In this document: positions 25,627-34,904 of the stretch, one piece after another
How the letters are laid out: each line of letters starts with the position of its first letter
Numbering within the stretch: the stretch's first letter is position 1
Assembly (NCBI GenBank): GCA_013297875.1
Contig: JAAFIW010000006.1
Coordinates: forward strand, 62,001 to 126,000
Reading direction: 5' to 3'
Origin: Comamonadaceae bacterium
Lineage (GTDB): Bacteria > Pseudomonadota > Gammaproteobacteria > Burkholderiales > Burkholderiaceae_C
DNA: 64,000 nucleotides
Program-made: the position numbers and the translations under genes
Notes under the pieces: generated by a model
What the model was told of the DNA's origin: nothing
The model's database searches: none
Seen by the model: the letters and a program-made list of their open reading frames with translations, nothing else

Positions 25627-26532
25627 CTCAGCCAGCAACCCCATCACCAAGCCCGGCTGCTCATGCACGATCCAGTGCGTTGCGTCCGGCACGGTCTTCA
25701 GGCGCAGGTCGGGGATGTAGGCATCCAGCCCCTCGATCAGTTGGGCCGGCAGGGCGATGTCGTTCAGTGCCCAGATCACCAGGGTGGGCAGGGCAATCGT
25801 GAGCATGCTGTGGGGCAGGCTGATGGTGGCGGCAGCCGGGTCTTTTGCTGTGGGGGGGCGCAGGGGGGAGGCGCGGTAGTAATTGCAGCCGCCGGTCAGG
25901 CCCTGATCCCATACCTCGCGGTACTGCGCTTTCACCGCATCCGTCAGCCACGGATGCGGGCCATCGAGCGCACCCATGTTGGTGAAAAACTCGAACAGGC
26001 GGCGGTAGTCGTCTTGCGCCAGCAGCTTTTCCGCGTCGGGGCGAATCAAAAAGTTCATGTAGGCGCTGGCGGCTTGTTGCTGGGGGCTGGATTGCAGCTC
26101 GCGCAAAAAGGTGCCGGGGTGGGGCGAGTTGATGATGACCAGTTGGCGGGCCAACTCAGGCCGCTGGTTGGCCAGGTTCCACGCCACCGCGCCGCCCCAG
26201 TCGTGCGCCACCAGGCAAGCGAGCTGGCCGGGCGTGGGGCTGGCGGCGGTTTCAATTGTGATGAGGGCCGCAATGTCTTGCACCAGAAACTTGGGCCGAT
26301 AGGCCGACGGATCGGCCGGCGCGCTGGAACGCTCAAACCCCCGCAGATTGGGTGCCACGCAGCGGTAGCCGCCGTTTTCGGGCTGGGAAAAGTGCTCCAG
26401 TAAAGCATCCCACACAAAAGCGCCCTCGGGAAAGCCATGCAAAAACATCAATACCGGCGCACCGCGCAGGCCAGCGGCGCGGCAGCTCAGGGTGATGCCG
26501 TGGGGAAGGGGTTGGGTGAATTTTTCGATCAT
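25606..26532 (-). CDS. Alpha/beta hydrolase, epoxide-hydrolase-like
   Basis: 308 residues from ATG 26532. FLHGFPEGAFVWD gives the oxyanion hole HGFP, VAHDWGGAVAW the nucleophile elbow with Asp as nucleophile, and DATHWIVHEQP the catalytic His. An Asp nucleophile with HGFPE points to the epoxide hydrolase / haloalkane dehalogenase branch. A Tyr-containing cap (QLQSS...GCNYYRASPLRP) agrees with epoxide hydrolase. The C-terminus runs into a dispersed repeat. No operon partner. Confidence 0.85.
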   Translation of the reverse strand: MIEKFTQPLPHGITLSCRAAGLRGAPVLMFLHGFPEGAFVWDALLEHFSQPENGGYRCVAPNLRGFERSSAPADPSAYRPKFLVQDIAALITIETAASPTPGQLACLVAHDWGGAVAWNLANQRPELARQLVIINSPHPGTFLRELQSSPQQQAASAYMNFLIRPDAEKLLAQDDYRRLFEFFTNMGALDGPHPWLTDAVKAQYREVWDQGLTGGCNYYRASPLRPPTAKDPAAATISLPHSMLTIALPTLVIWALNDIALPAQLIEGLDAYIPDLRLKTVPDATHWIVHEQPGLVMGLLAEFLLLNR

Positions 26533-26566
26533 GGTTTGCTCATGGGTGTTCAGGGGTCGGGTACCA

Positions 26567-26842
26567 GAACGCAGAGGACGCAAAGGGTGCGCAGAGGTCG
26601 CAGAGAAACAGCCCAAAAATTTGATTTCATTTTTGAATAGGACTTACGCAGACCCACAAAACGCCTTTGCTGTCATCCCCGCGCAGGCGGGGATCCAGGC
26701 GCGAAGACTGCGAGGCCAATGGGTTTTGGGGTTCTCAAAGGTGGATTCCCGCCTGCGCGGGAATGACGGAATTGAGTTGTTTGCGTAAGTCCTATTGAAT
26801 TCCTTTTGCGCCCTCTGCGTAATCTTTGCGTCCTCTGCGTTC
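26567..26842. repeat. Inverted repeat GAACGCAGAGGACGCAAAG with nested MITE
   Basis: Arms GAACGCAGAGGACGCAAAG (26567-26585) and its exact complement (26824-26842). It is the same family as 47383-47492 and 48894-49002, but its loop has been opened by MITE copy 2. Confidence 0.75.
26636..26796. repeat. MITE-like element with AATAGGACTTACGCA ends, copy 2
   Basis: Perfect 15 bp terminal inverted repeats at 26636-26650 and 26782-26796, the same as copy 1, but a different interior: TCATCCCCGCGCAGGCGGGG and ATTCCCGCCTGCGCGGGAAT, a dRS3-like hairpin also seen at 54144-54221. Confidence 0.82.
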
Positions 26843-26856
26843 AAAAGTCCCCACAT

Positions 26857-27573
26857 TCAAGCCAAAGTCCACTGCCGCAGCAACACCGCCACATCGTCCA
26901 CGCCCTTTTTCTTCAACGCAGAAAACAGTTTCACCTCGCCGCCCCCCGCTTGCAGTCGCGCAATCGACAAGGCTTTGGCACCTCCGGTTTTGTTCAGTTT
27001 GTCTGACTTGGTCAGCAGCACCAGAAATTTCAGCCCCTGCTCCACCCGGGGCCGAATGACCTCCAGCAGGATTTCATCGAGCTCGGTCAACCCATGGCGT
27101 GGGTCGCACAGCAGCACCACGCCGCGCAGGTTGTCGCGGGTCATCAGGTAGTTGGCCATCACGCGCTGCCAGCGCAGCTTGTCGGCCTTGGGCACGGCGG
27201 CGTAGCCGTAGCCGGGCAGGTCGGCCAGGATCGCGTCGGTGATGTTTTGCTTTCCCAGAGTGAACAGGTTGATGCTTTGCGTGCGGCCTGGGGTTTTGGA
27301 GGCAAACGCCAGGCGGTGCTGCTGGGTGAGGGTGTTGATGCAGGTGGACTTGCCGGCGTTGGAGCGGCCCACAAACGCAATCTCGGGCACCGTGAGTGCC
27401 GGCAAAAACTCCAGCTGTGGCGCAGTGGTTAAAAATCTGGCGGTGTGCAGCCAGCCCATGGCAATTTTGGCCGGGTCGGGTGCATTGACGGGGGGTGTGG
27501 CGGAGGTAGGGGTGGCGGTCATGGAAGCCGGCACCAAGGCCGGTAAGGTTGACAAAAGAAAAGCGTCAGACAT
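26857..27573 (-). CDS. engB: Ribosome biogenesis GTP-binding protein EngB/YsxC
   Basis: 238 residues from ATG 27573. GTPase motifs: G1 FVGRSNAGKST, G3 DLPGYGYA and G4 LTKSDK, in TrmE-Era-EngA-EngB order. EngB helps assemble the large ribosomal subunit. It has an N-terminal extension rich in Ala/Pro/Thr; an alternative ATG (MTATPTS) at 27522 is possible. Divergent to the cytochrome c4 gene, an arrangement usual for Burkholderiales. Confidence 0.95.
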   Translation of the reverse strand: MSDAFLLSTLPALVPASMTATPTSATPPVNAPDPAKIAMGWLHTARFLTTAPQLEFLPALTVPEIAFVGRSNAGKSTCINTLTQQHRLAFASKTPGRTQSINLFTLGKQNITDAILADLPGYGYAAVPKADKLRWQRVMANYLMTRDNLRGVVLLCDPRHGLTELDEILLEVIRPRVEQGLKFLVLLTKSDKLNKTGGAKALSIARLQAGGGEVKLFSALKKKGVDDVAVLLRQWTLA

Positions 27574-27675
27574 GAAGACCCGTCCGCCGGTGGGAGGGTG
27601 ATTGTAAAATCGCGCAGTTTTGCGCTTGCGTGTGTCCAGACAAGCGCCCTCCAACATCTAACTACTCACGTGACC

Positions 27676-28347
27676 ATGAAGTCGATTGCATCTTTGCTGG
27701 TGGCCGGTTTGATCAGCCTGTCGGCCACCGCCGCCCTGGCCTCCGACAAGCCCGCTCCAGGCGCTGCCCCCGCAGCAGCCCCAGCACCCGAGGCCAAAAA
27801 ACCCGCCAAACCCGACCTGGTCAAGGGTGAGGCCAGTTTCACCGCTGTGTGCGTGGCCTGCCACGCGGCCGATGGCAACTCAGCCATTGCCGCCAACCCC
27901 AAGCTGGCCCAGCAGCACCCTGAATACCTGGTCAAACAGTTGCAAGAGTACAAATCGGGCAAACGCAACAACGCCATCATGAAAGGCTTTGCCACGGCCT
28001 TGTCCGATGACGACATGAAAAACATCGCCTACTGGCTGGCTTCCAAGCAGGTCAAACCGGGTTTTGCCAAAGACAAAGAACTGGTGGCATTGGGCGAGCG
28101 CATTTACCGGGGTGGCATTGCCGACCGCCAGGTACCAGCCTGCGCGGGTTGCCACAGCCCCAGCGGTGCCGGTATTCCCTCGCAATACCCGCGTATTGGT
28201 GGCCAGCACGCCGAGTACACCGCCACCCAGCTGACCGCTTTTCGTGATGGTGTGCGCAAGAACAACCTGTCCATGACCCAGGTGGCCGCCAAGCTCAATG
28301 ACCGCGAAATCAAGGCTGTGGCCGACTACATTGCCGGGCTGCGTTGA
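27676..28347 (+). CDS. Di-heme cytochrome c4-type protein
   Basis: 223 residues. Signal peptide (KSIASLLVAGLISLSATAALA), an Ala/Pro linker, then two cytochrome c domains with heme motifs CVACH (near residue 61) and CAGCH (near 156), and distal Met candidates in AIMKGFA and LSMTQV. It carries electrons to terminal oxidases in the periplasm. It lies just upstream of the cytochrome c maturation genes it depends on. Confidence 0.95.
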   Translation: MKSIASLLVAGLISLSATAALASDKPAPGAAPAAAPAPEAKKPAKPDLVKGEASFTAVCVACHAADGNSAIAANPKLAQQHPEYLVKQLQEYKSGKRNNAIMKGFATALSDDDMKNIAYWLASKQVKPGFAKDKELVALGERIYRGGIADRQVPACAGCHSPSGAGIPSQYPRIGGQHAEYTATQLTAFRDGVRKNNLSMTQVAAKLNDREIKAVADYIAGLR

Positions 28348-28386
28348 GCTTTTTGCTGAACCAATCGCGACTTTTGCCACTCAAGC

Positions 28387-28423
28387 ATGGCGGGCGCCTC
28401 ACACGGGGCACCCGCCATTTTTT
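28387..28423 (+). terminator. Terminator after cytochrome c4
   Basis: ATGGCGGG...CCCGCCAT stem followed by six T, 40 bases after the stop. It separates the cytochrome from the ResB/CcsA operon. Confidence 0.8.
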
Positions 28424-28457
28424 CTGCAATGGTTAATGTTTTAACAACCCAGCCCTG

Positions 28458-30656
28458 ATGTCCGCTTCCACCCATGGCCTTCGCTTGAAAACCGGCTCGC
28501 ACGCGCTGCGAGCGGCGGTGGAGTTGCTGTCGTCGATGCGGTTTTCCATCTCGCTGCTGACGGTGATTTGCATCGCCTCGGTGATTGGCACGGTGCTCAA
28601 GCAGCATGAGCCGGCCACCAATTATGTCAACCAGTTTGGCCCGTTCTGGGCGGGGGTTTTCACGGCCGTGCAGCTCAACGCGGTCTACAGCGCCTGGTGG
28701 TTTTTGTTGATTCTGGCGTTTCTGGTGATTTCCACCTCGCTGTGCATTGCGCGCAGCACACCCAAAATCCTGGCCGACCTGAAGGTGTTCAAAGAAGGCA
28801 TGCGCGAGCAAAGCCTGAAAGCCTTCAAGCACCGGGCCGACAACACCTTGGCTGAAACGCCTGAGGCGGCCGCGCAGCGCATCGGCCAGCTGCTGACGGG
28901 CGGCGGCTGGCGCGTGAAGCTGCAACAACGAGAAAACGGTTTCATGGTGGCCGCCAAAGCCGGTGCGGCCAACAAGTTTGGCTACATCGCCGCGCACAGC
29001 GCCATCGTGCTGGTGTGTATTGGTGGCCTGCTCGATGGTGACCTGGTAGTCCGGGCGCAAATGTGGCTGGGCGGCAAATCGGTCTACGCTGGCGGTGGCC
29101 TGATTGCCGACGTGAAGCCTGAGCACCGCCTCGGTCCAGACAACCCCACATTTAGAGGCAACATCCTGGTGGCCGAAGGCACCAAGTCGTCCACCGCCAT
29201 CCTGAACCAGTCAGACGGCATCTTGTTGCAAGACCTGCCGTTTTCCATCGAGCTGAAAAAATTCATCGTCGACTACTACTCCACCGGCATGCCCAAGCTG
29301 TTTGCCAGCGAAATCCTGATTCACGACAAGGAAACCGGCCAGCGCATCGAAGCCCGCGTGGAGGTGAACCACCCGGCCCGGCACCGCGGCATCGAGATTT
29401 ACCAGTCCAGTTTTGACGATGGCGGCTCGGCCGTCAAACTCACCGCCGTGCCCATGGTGGCCGGCGGCAAAACCTTCGAGATGGACGGCAACATCGGCGG
29501 CTCGTCGCAGTTGACGCGTGGTGCCGGTGCATCTGAAAAACTCACGCTGGAATACGCGGCTCTGCGAGTCATCAACGTCGAAAACTTCAGCGGCAACCGC
29601 AGTGAATCGGCGGTTGACGTGCGCAAGGTCGATCTGCGCGAATCCATCGAGTCGCGCCTGGGCTCGGCCAACAAAACCGTCACCAAAAAAGAGCTGCGCA
29701 ACGTGGGCCCCAGCATCACCTACAAGCTGCGCGACGCGGCGGGCCAGGCCCGCGAGTTTCACAACTACATGCTGCCGGTGGACATGGGCGACGGTGTGCC
29801 GGTTTTCCTGATGGGCTTGCGCGACACACCCGCCGAAGCCTTTCGCTACCTGCGTGCCCCGGCTGATGACGAAGGCAACCTGGACGGCTTTGCCCGCCTG
29901 CGCCTGGCCCTGCTGGACCCGGCGCTGCGCGAGCAGGCGGTGGCCCGCTACGCCGCCAAAGCGGTAGACCCGACGCGGCCCGAGTTGGCGCAGCAACTCA
30001 GCGTGTCGGCAGCCCGGGCATTGACCTTGTTTGCAGGGACTGAAGATGCTATTAAAAATGTAGCTGCTCCAGCAGATTTCAAAAGGGCTGGTGGCCCAAA
30101 TGATTCAAAAATCGACACCAGCCGCAGCGGTGGCCTGCAAGCCATCTCCGATTTCATGCAAGCCAACGTGCCCGAGGCCGAGCGCGCCCGCGCCGGCGAG
30201 GTGCTGGTGCGCATCCTGAACGGCACGCTGTTTGAGCTGGCGCAAATCACCCGAGCCCAAGCGGGCCTCAAACCCCTGGAGCCCAGCGAAAAAACCCAGG
30301 CCTTCATGACCCAGGCCGTGCTGGCGTTGAGCGACGCCCACCTGTACCCCGCGCCCATGGCCTTCCAGCTGAAAGACTTCACCCAGGTGCAGGCCAGCGT
30401 GTTTCAGGTCTCGCGCGCCCCAGGCCGCAACATTGTTTATCTGGGTTGCCTGTTGCTGATTCTGGGTATTTTTGCGATGCTCTACGTGCGCGAGCGGCGC
30501 GTGTGGGTGTGGCTGGCACCAAGAGACGACGGTTCCACACAAGCCACCATGGCCTTGTCGACCAACCGCCACACGCTGGACAGCGACCGTGAATTTGCCA
30601 AGCTCAAGCACAAACTGATTTCGATTGCCGACACGGGCACAGGAGATAAACCATGA
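28458..30656 (+). CDS. ccsB: Cytochrome c biogenesis protein ResB/Ccs1
   Basis: 732 residues. System II heme delivery/ligation component: membrane helices near the N-terminus (MRFSISLLTVICIASVIGTVLKQHEPATNYVNQFGPFW, then WWFLLILAFLVISTSLCIA), a large periplasmic domain and a C-terminal helix (NIVYLGCLLLILGIFAMLYVRERRVW). An in-frame dispersed repeat at 30045-30105 encodes AIKNVAAPADFKRAG. It overlaps ccsA by ATGA. Confidence 0.94.
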   Translation: MSASTHGLRLKTGSHALRAAVELLSSMRFSISLLTVICIASVIGTVLKQHEPATNYVNQFGPFWAGVFTAVQLNAVYSAWWFLLILAFLVISTSLCIARSTPKILADLKVFKEGMREQSLKAFKHRADNTLAETPEAAAQRIGQLLTGGGWRVKLQQRENGFMVAAKAGAANKFGYIAAHSAIVLVCIGGLLDGDLVVRAQMWLGGKSVYAGGGLIADVKPEHRLGPDNPTFRGNILVAEGTKSSTAILNQSDGILLQDLPFSIELKKFIVDYYSTGMPKLFASEILIHDKETGQRIEARVEVNHPARHRGIEIYQSSFDDGGSAVKLTAVPMVAGGKTFEMDGNIGGSSQLTRGAGASEKLTLEYAALRVINVENFSGNRSESAVDVRKVDLRESIESRLGSANKTVTKKELRNVGPSITYKLRDAAGQAREFHNYMLPVDMGDGVPVFLMGLRDTPAEAFRYLRAPADDEGNLDGFARLRLALLDPALREQAVARYAAKAVDPTRPELAQQLSVSAARALTLFAGTEDAIKNVAAPADFKRAGGPNDSKIDTSRSGGLQAISDFMQANVPEAERARAGEVLVRILNGTLFELAQITRAQAGLKPLEPSEKTQAFMTQAVLALSDAHLYPAPMAFQLKDFTQVQASVFQVSRAPGRNIVYLGCLLLILGIFAMLYVRERRVWVWLAPRDDGSTQATMALSTNRHTLDSDREFAKLKHKLISIADTGTGDKP
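30045..30105 (+). repeat. Dispersed repeat inside ResB gene (copy 11)
   Basis: GATGCTATTAAAAATGTAGC then TGCTCCAGCAGATTTCAAAA and GGGCTGGTGGCCCAAATGA; TTGAGC is changed to TCCAGC, which removes the TGA stop in frame. Confidence 0.78.
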
Positions 30657-31993
30657 ACACCGCCACCCTCGCGAAAACCGTCACGCTGAACGAAGGTTTT
30701 CTGGCCCGCCGTAACTGGTTTGACTGGCTGTTTGCTGCGCTGGTCGTCGCCGGTGGCCTGTTTGCGTTCACGCGATACGGCAGCTTCATGGATGTGTATG
30801 AAAAAGCCATTTTGCTGGGCTGCATTCCCGCTGCGATCTGGATGGGCTGGTTCTGGCGGCCGCTGCGGGTCTTGATGCTGGTGGTCACCGGCTTTTCGCT
30901 GCTGGCCATTGCCTCCTACCAGCAAGACGGCGCAGGCAGTCTGGCGCGGGCCGACACGGTGTTCTGGCTGAAATACTTCTTGTCCAGCCAGTCGGCCATT
31001 TTGTGGATGAGCATGCTGTTTTTCATGAGCACGACGTTTTACTGGATTGGCATGCTCAGCAAAAGCCAAAACGAGCCCATGTCGCTGATCGGCTCGCGCA
31101 TGGCCTGGGTGGCGGTGACCATGGCCTTGATTGGCACCATGGTGCGCTGGTACGAAAGCTATTTGCTCGGCCCCGACATTGGCCACATTCCGGTGAGCAA
31201 TTTGTATGAGGTCTTCGTGCTGTTTTGCTGGATGACCACCGCGTTCTATTTGTACTTTGAAGACCAGTACCAAACCCGCTCGCTGGGCGCATTTGTGATG
31301 CTGGTGGTGAGTGCCGCTGTGGGCTTTTTGCTCTGGTACACCGTGGTGCGCGAGGCGCATGAGATTCAGCCGCTGGTGCCCGCGCTGAAAAGCTGGTGGA
31401 TGAAGCTGCATGTGCCCGCCAACTTCATTGGCTATGGCACCTTTGCGCTGTCGGCCATGGTGGCCTTTGCCTATCTGATCAAGCAAATGGCTTCCGAGAC
31501 GCGCTGGTACAAGCTGGCCCCGCTGTTCATTTTGGGCATCGTGCTGTGTTTTGAACCCATCGTGTTTCGCCGGGGCGCGCTGGAGAGCGGCGCGAGTTAC
31601 TGGTTTGTGTACTTTGGCATCTCAGCGCTCGTCGTGGGCGGCATTCTGGCGCTGCGCGGGCGCATCGCCGCCAAGCTGCCCAGCTTTGAGGTGATGGACG
31701 ACCTGATGTACAAATCCATCGCTGTGGGCTTTGCGTTTTTCACCATCGCCACCGTGCTGGGCGCGCTGTGGGCCGCTGAGGCCTGGGGCGGCTACTGGAG
31801 CTGGGACCCGAAAGAAACCTGGGCGCTGATCGTGTGGCTGAACTACGCTGCCTGGCTGCACATGCGCCTGATGAAAGGCCTGCGCGGCACCATTTCGGCC
31901 TGGTGGGCCCTGGTGGGGCTGGCTGTCACGACCTTTGCATTTTTGGGTGTGAACATGTTCTTGTCGGGGCTGCACAGCTACGGCACTTTGTAG
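30653..31993 (+). CDS. ccsA: Cytochrome c biogenesis protein CcsA/CcsB (ResC)
   Basis: 446 residues with many membrane helices. It holds the tryptophan-rich heme-binding signature WGGYWSWDPKETWALIVWL near residue 378 and flanking His residues. With ResB it forms the system II heme exporter and cytochrome c synthetase. It starts inside the ResB stop (ATGA). Confidence 0.95.
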   Translation: MNTATLAKTVTLNEGFLARRNWFDWLFAALVVAGGLFAFTRYGSFMDVYEKAILLGCIPAAIWMGWFWRPLRVLMLVVTGFSLLAIASYQQDGAGSLARADTVFWLKYFLSSQSAILWMSMLFFMSTTFYWIGMLSKSQNEPMSLIGSRMAWVAVTMALIGTMVRWYESYLLGPDIGHIPVSNLYEVFVLFCWMTTAFYLYFEDQYQTRSLGAFVMLVVSAAVGFLLWYTVVREAHEIQPLVPALKSWWMKLHVPANFIGYGTFALSAMVAFAYLIKQMASETRWYKLAPLFILGIVLCFEPIVFRRGALESGASYWFVYFGISALVVGGILALRGRIAAKLPSFEVMDDLMYKSIAVGFAFFTIATVLGALWAAEAWGGYWSWDPKETWALIVWLNYAAWLHMRLMKGLRGTISAWWALVGLAVTTFAFLGVNMFLSGLHSYGTL

Positions 31994-32000
31994 GCAGCAA

Positions 32001-32041
32001 ATTGACTTAAAATATGGGTACCCGTAGACGCGACCCCATAT
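32001..32041 (+). promoter_or_regulatory. Promoter/operator of the vapBC module
   Basis: TTGACT is followed by the inverted repeat ATATGGG...CCCATAT with GGGTACCC inside it, ending five bases before the antitoxin ATG. Fits toxin-antitoxin autoregulation. Confidence 0.45.
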
Positions 32042-32045
32042 CGCC

Positions 32046-32288
32046 ATGAAAACCACCATCGAACTGTCCGACGCGCTATTTGCAGAGGCCAAAGCGCTGG
32101 CTCAAGCCAACCAAACCACCTTGCGCGCCATCATGGAAGAAGGTTTGCAGCTCGTTTTGGAGCGCATGCGCAAACCTGAAAAATTTATCTTGAGCGACTG
32201 CAGTTTCAAAGGCGAAGGTTTGCAATCTGGGCAAGAGTCGCTGACGTGGGATCAGGTGCGCGACATGGGCTACGGGGATCGGATTTGA
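32046..32288 (+). CDS. vapB: VapB-type antitoxin
   Basis: 80 residues. MKTTIELSDALFAEAKALAQANQTTLRAIMEEGLQLVLERM is a ribbon-helix-helix DNA-binding domain; the tail SLTWDQVRDMGYGDRI is the toxin-binding end. It overlaps the toxin ATG by one base. Confidence 0.87.
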   Translation: MKTTIELSDALFAEAKALAQANQTTLRAIMEEGLQLVLERMRKPEKFILSDCSFKGEGLQSGQESLTWDQVRDMGYGDRI

Positions 32289-32725
32289 TGATTGCGCTCG
32301 ATACCAACGTATTGATCCACGCCCACCGAACTGAATCTCCCCATCACGCGCACATCAACCGTCTCGTTCGAGAGTTGGCCGAGGGAAAGGCCTTGTGGGC
32401 CATTCCCTGGCCCTGCCTGCATGAGTTTTATGGAATCGTGACCCACCCCAATCGTTTCAAGCCTCCAACGCCTGCTGCGCAGGCCATTTCCCAAATGCAG
32501 GCCTGGCAAGGCAGCCCGTCGCTTCGGATGATTGGCGAGTCTTTTGAGCATCTGCGTGTATTGATCGAGTTGATCGAAAAGGGCAAAGTCGTGGGGCCTA
32601 TGGTGCACGATGCCCGCATCGCCGCAATTTGCATGCAGCATGGTGTTCGCGAGCTTTGGACGCTGGATCGCGACTTTTCGCGCTTTCCGCAATTGATGTG
32701 CCGTAACCCTTTGGTGGTAGGCTGA
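32288..32725 (+). CDS. vapC: VapC-type PIN ribonuclease toxin
   Basis: 145 residues. MIALDTNVLIHAHR (first Asp), PCLHEFYGIV (Glu), MVHDARIAAI (Asp) and ELWTLDRDFSRF (last acidic pair) are the PIN metal site in order. The start at 32288 shares its A with the antitoxin stop, so the pair is coupled. Confidence 0.88.
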   Translation: MIALDTNVLIHAHRTESPHHAHINRLVRELAEGKALWAIPWPCLHEFYGIVTHPNRFKPPTPAAQAISQMQAWQGSPSLRMIGESFEHLRVLIELIEKGKVVGPMVHDARIAAICMQHGVRELWTLDRDFSRFPQLMCRNPLVVG

Positions 32726-32768
32726 TTTCTCCTTGTGGTGACCCCCCGGAAACTTTGAAAGTCAATCG

Positions 32769-33998
32769 ATGCCCGTCAACCTGTCCACCCCCCAAGCCGC
32801 TGACCTGCACCCCGTCCCCGGCATCCGCCTGGGCGTCACCGAAGCGGGCATCAAAAAAGCCAACCGCAAAGACCTTACCGTGGTGTTGATTGACGAAGGC
32901 GCGTCGGTGCACGGCGTGTTCACGCAAAACCGCTTTTGCGCCGCGCCGGTGCAGGTCTGCCGTGAGCACCTGGGCATGAACCAGGGCATCCGGGCCATGC
33001 TCATCAACACCAGCAACGCCAACGCCGGCACCGGGCAAGACGGCCTGGCCCGCGCCCGCGCCAGTTGCATTGCCCTGGCCCAACACCTGAACATTTCGCC
33101 CGAGCAAATCCTGCCGTTTTCCACCGGCGTGATCATGGAGCCGCTGCCGCTGGACCGCATTCAAGCCGGCCTACCGGCCGCCCTGGCCGATGCCAAAGCC
33201 GACAACTGGCTGCGCGCCGCGCAAGGCATCATGACCACCGACACCCTGCCCAAGGCGTTCAGCACGCAGGTGGAGATTGACGGCGCGACAGTCACCATCA
33301 CCGGCATCAGCAAAGGTGCCGGCATGATCCGCCCCAACATGGCCACCATGCTGGGCTTCATGGCCACCGATGCGCGGGTCGATCAGTCGGTGATGCAGCA
33401 ACTGGCCCTGGAACTGGCCGAAGCCTCGTTCAACCGCGTGACGATTGACGGCGACACCTCGACCAACGATTCCTTCGTGGTGATTGCCACCAACCAAGCT
33501 GCTCACCCCGCCATCACATCCCTTTCCAGCGCCAGTGGCCAGGCCTTGAAAGCCGCGATGCAAAAAGTGGCGCAACAACTGGCCCAGGCCATCGTGCGCG
33601 ACGGCGAAGGCGCAACCAAGTTCATCACCGTGCGGGTAGAAGGCGGCAAAACCCCCGCCGAATGCCGCCAGGTGGCCTACGCCATCGCCCACTCACCCCT
33701 GGTCAAAACGGCCTTCTTCGCCAGCGACCCCAACCTCGGCCGCATCCTGGCCGCTGTGGGCTACGCCGGCATTACCGACCTCGATCAAACGGGTATTGAT
33801 CTGTTTTTAGACGACGTGCACGTCGCCATCCAGGGTGGCCGCAACCCGACCTACCGCGAAGAAGACGGCCAGCGCGTGATGAAGCAAAGCGAGATCACCG
33901 TGCGCGTGGTGCTGGGGCGTGGGGATGCGGTGGACACGGTGTGGACTTGCGACTTCAGCCATGACTATGTGAGTATTAATGCGGATTACCGGTCTTGA
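32769..33998 (+). CDS. argJ: Bifunctional ornithine acetyltransferase / N-acetylglutamate synthase ArgJ
   Basis: 409 residues. ArgJ moves the acetyl group from N-acetylornithine to glutamate (steps 1 and 5 of arginine synthesis). The self-cleavage site lies in [20 protein letters not shown]; the nucleophilic Thr is near residue 192. [10 protein letters not shown] near the oxyanion site and the terminal [11 protein letters not shown] are conserved. Solitary gene. Confidence 0.96.
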   Translation: MPVNLSTPQAADLHPVPGIRLGVTEAGIKKANRKDLTVVLIDEGASVHGVFTQNRFCAAPVQVCREHLGMNQGIRAMLINTSNANAGTGQDGLARARASCIALAQHLNISPEQILPFSTGVIMEPLPLDRIQAGLPAALADAKADNWLRAAQGIMTTDTLPKAFSTQVEIDGATVTITGISKGAGMIRPNMATMLGFMATDARVDQSVMQQLALELAEASFNRVTIDGDTSTNDSFVVIATNQAAHPAITSLSSASGQALKAAMQKVAQQLAQAIVRDGEGATKFITVRVEGGKTPAECRQVAYAIAHSPLVKTAFFASDPNLGRILAAVGYAGITDLDQTGIDLFLDDVHVAIQGGRNPTYREEDGQRVMKQSEITVRVVLGRGDAVDTVWTCDFSHDYVSINADYRS

Positions 33999-34070
33999 AT
34001 TGACACCACCAGCACACAGGTTAGCCATAGCTCATGGCCTGCGGACACTTTGGGCGACCTGTCAAAGGTT

Positions 34071-34904
34071 CTAGCGCCCCGCGTTGGAGCCTCCCTGAAA
34101 CACCGCATCGAGCATCTTGCCGATAGCCACGTCACGGTCAGGGCATTGACGCCCTTCGTTTGCGCCAACCTTCCAATTCCGGTGAATGGCGGTCTCGGCC
34201 AATAGCTTGTTGGTCTTGGCGTCTACCACGTTCAAGCGGAAGCGCTCGATCTGCTTAGGCAACTGATCGGGCTTGTGCACGTCTAAGATGTAGCGGGCCG
34301 TGAGTTGCTGGACGCGCTCCCGCTTCTGATCAGCTACCGAGATGTTCCACATTACGTGGCAGTTGTCGCGCTTGTCGCCCTGGTGGTTCAGGCACGAGAA
34401 AGCCGTGCTCAGGTGCTCCGTCTGGACGTTAGCGATCGTCGCCTTGGTGCAACTTACCGCAGGAAGCTCCATCCAGCAGACCGTCTTATCGACCCCCAGG
34501 GGGACGAAGGGGTCGTCCACGCGAAACATGTCGTTGCTGGTCTGTCGGACGCGCAGGTTCACCGATTGACCATCTGACACCGTTGAATGGACTTTCAACT
34601 CCGGCGGGAGCTGGCAGAACTCGGCCCAAGCGTCCCATTCTTTCCAATTCGTTTCCTTTGCATGGTGCGCGACTGCCTCCTCCAGCAAAACGTAGGCGGG
34701 CATGCTGATCAGTGCCGCCAGTACGAGGCAGATACGCACCCACCAACGCTCCACCAGAAGAGCGGCAACAACGGCTCCGATGAGGATCAAAACCCAAAGG
34801 AGCAGTATGCCCACCAATCCATTCGCATAGGAACCGGCTCCCTGGGCAAAAACCGGACTACTGCAAAAGAGCAGGCCACCCGCCCCGAAGTGAAGCATGC
34901 GCAT
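34071..34904 (-). CDS. Membrane protein of unknown function
   Basis: 277 residues. Signal-like start (MLHFGAGGLLFCSSPVFAQG), two membrane helices (GLVGILLLWVLILIGAVVAALLVE and WVRICLVLAALISMPAYVLL), then a ~200-residue soluble domain with several Cys (CQLPPELK, VCWMELPAVSCTK, FSCLNHQGDKRDNCHV), probably periplasmic and disulphide-bonded. Lower GC than its neighbours. Not recognised; a recent arrival is possible. Confidence 0.65.
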   Translation of the reverse strand: MRMLHFGAGGLLFCSSPVFAQGAGSYANGLVGILLLWVLILIGAVVAALLVERWWVRICLVLAALISMPAYVLLEEAVAHHAKETNWKEWDAWAEFCQLPPELKVHSTVSDGQSVNLRVRQTSNDMFRVDDPFVPLGVDKTVCWMELPAVSCTKATIANVQTEHLSTAFSCLNHQGDKRDNCHVMWNISVADQKRERVQQLTARYILDVHKPDQLPKQIERFRLNVVDAKTNKLLAETAIHRNWKVGANEGRQCPDRDVAIGKMLDAVFQGGSNAGR

